NCBI RefSeq assembly: GCF_000372725.1
Contig: NW_005197426.1
Span: 567,687 to 631,686, forward strand
Source: Emiliania huxleyi CCMP1516
Lineage: Eukaryota; Haptophyta; Isochrysidales; Noelaerhabdaceae
DNA length: 64,000 bases
Direction: 5' to 3'
Shown here in pieces: positions 63,601-64,000 of the stretch (its first letter is position 1; each line of letters starts with the position of its first letter). The notes beneath the pieces were generated by a model, which saw only the letters and a list, made by a program, of their open reading frames with translations, searched no databases and was not told the origin of the DNA. The translations under genes and the position numbers were made by a program.

Positions 63601-64000
63601 GGTTAGGGTTAGGGTTAGGGTTAGGGTTAGGGTTAGGGTTACGGTTAGGGTTAGGGTTAGGGTTAGGGTTACGGTTAGGGTTAGGGTTAGGGTTAGGGTT
63701 AGGGTTAGGGTTAGGGTTAGGGTTAGGGTTAGGGTTAGGGTTAGGGTTAGGGTTAGGGTTAGGGTTAGGGTTAGGGTTAGGGTTAGGGCTAGGGTTAGGG
63801 TTAGGGTTAGGGTTAGGGTTAGGGTTCGGGTTAGGGTTAGGGTTAGGGTTAGGGTTAGGGTTAGGGTTAGGGTTAGGGTTAGGGTTAGGGTTAGGGTTAG
63901 GGTTAGGGTTAGGGTTCGGGTTAGGTTTAGGGTTAGCCCCCCGGTTAGGGTTAGGGTTAGGGTTAGGGTTAGCCTCAGGGTTAGGGTTAGGGTTAGGGTT
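60681..64000 (+). repeat. Telomere, (TTAGGG)n, about 553 units
   Basis: An uninterrupted G-rich array reading outward to the right end, as expected for a right chromosome end. Rare variants (TTACGG, TTCGGG, GGCTAG) occur; they become frequent in the last 400 bp, together with CCCCCC and CCTC interruptions near 63,930-63,975. Confidence 0.99.

Noticed and set aside
60681-64000. Regular short repeats considered as a CRISPR array
   Set aside because: Six-base TTAGGG units without spacers are a telomere. No CRISPR or cas gene is present.

Overview
This window is the right-hand end of a linear, GC-rich nuclear chromosome. About 3.3 kb of TTAGGG repeats run to the last base, preceded by a roughly 191-bp subtelomeric satellite. 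Genes have short introns of about 65-150 nt, many with GC-AG instead of GT-AG borders. Together with a giant modular type I polyketide synthase (PKS), these traits suggest a microalga, most likely a haptophyte. That assignment is inference; no marker gene settles it.

Bases 1-24,061, minus strand: the 5' part of one PKS gene that runs off the left edge. After a short split N-terminal acyltransferase, one reading frame stays open for about 22.6 kb (about 7,540 codons). It encodes AT-ACP / KS-crotonase array-HCS-ACP / KS-crotonase array-HCS-HCS-ACP / KS-DH-KR-ACP / KS-DH-ER-KR-ACP / KS (cut by the window edge). The notable point is that HMG-CoA-synthase-like (HCS) and enoyl-CoA-hydratase-like domains, the chemistry of polyketide beta-branching, sit in cis inside two successive modules. 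Long near-identical duplications (offsets 7,053, 5,769, 3,795 and 1,284 bp) show that the gene grows by copying modules and domains.

Bases 24,200-28,250: a proline-rich repeat gene with one recognisable globular domain and a likely 1-base frameshift, then short tandem repeats and a 100-N assembly gap. Bases 28,250-41,330: ordinary genes, namely TRM13 (tRNA methyltransferase), a proline-iminopeptidase-like hydrolase, a small secreted protein, an EF-hand coiled-coil protein, a prolyl 4-hydroxylase with a VHL-like N-terminal region, and a TKL-type kinase divergent from it.

Bases 41,330-56,500: genes mixed with dispersed repeats and transposon relics. Genes are an SLC13-type transporter, a frameshifted chromodomain gene, RimM, a multi-pass membrane protein, an LRR fragment and a cysteine-rich membrane protein. 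Mobile elements include a roughly 275-bp SINE-like family, a 762-bp MITE with 26-bp inverted ends and a TCAC target duplication, and a 637-bp element with CACTA-type ends. Bases 56,506-58,586 carry an ABCG half-transporter.

A second theme is intron birth. Four introns (hydrolase, two in the SLC13 gene, ABCG) are flanked by or built from direct duplications of the neighbouring exon. Two of them carry the same 11-bp tandem repeat in opposite orientations, which looks like introner-type insertion.
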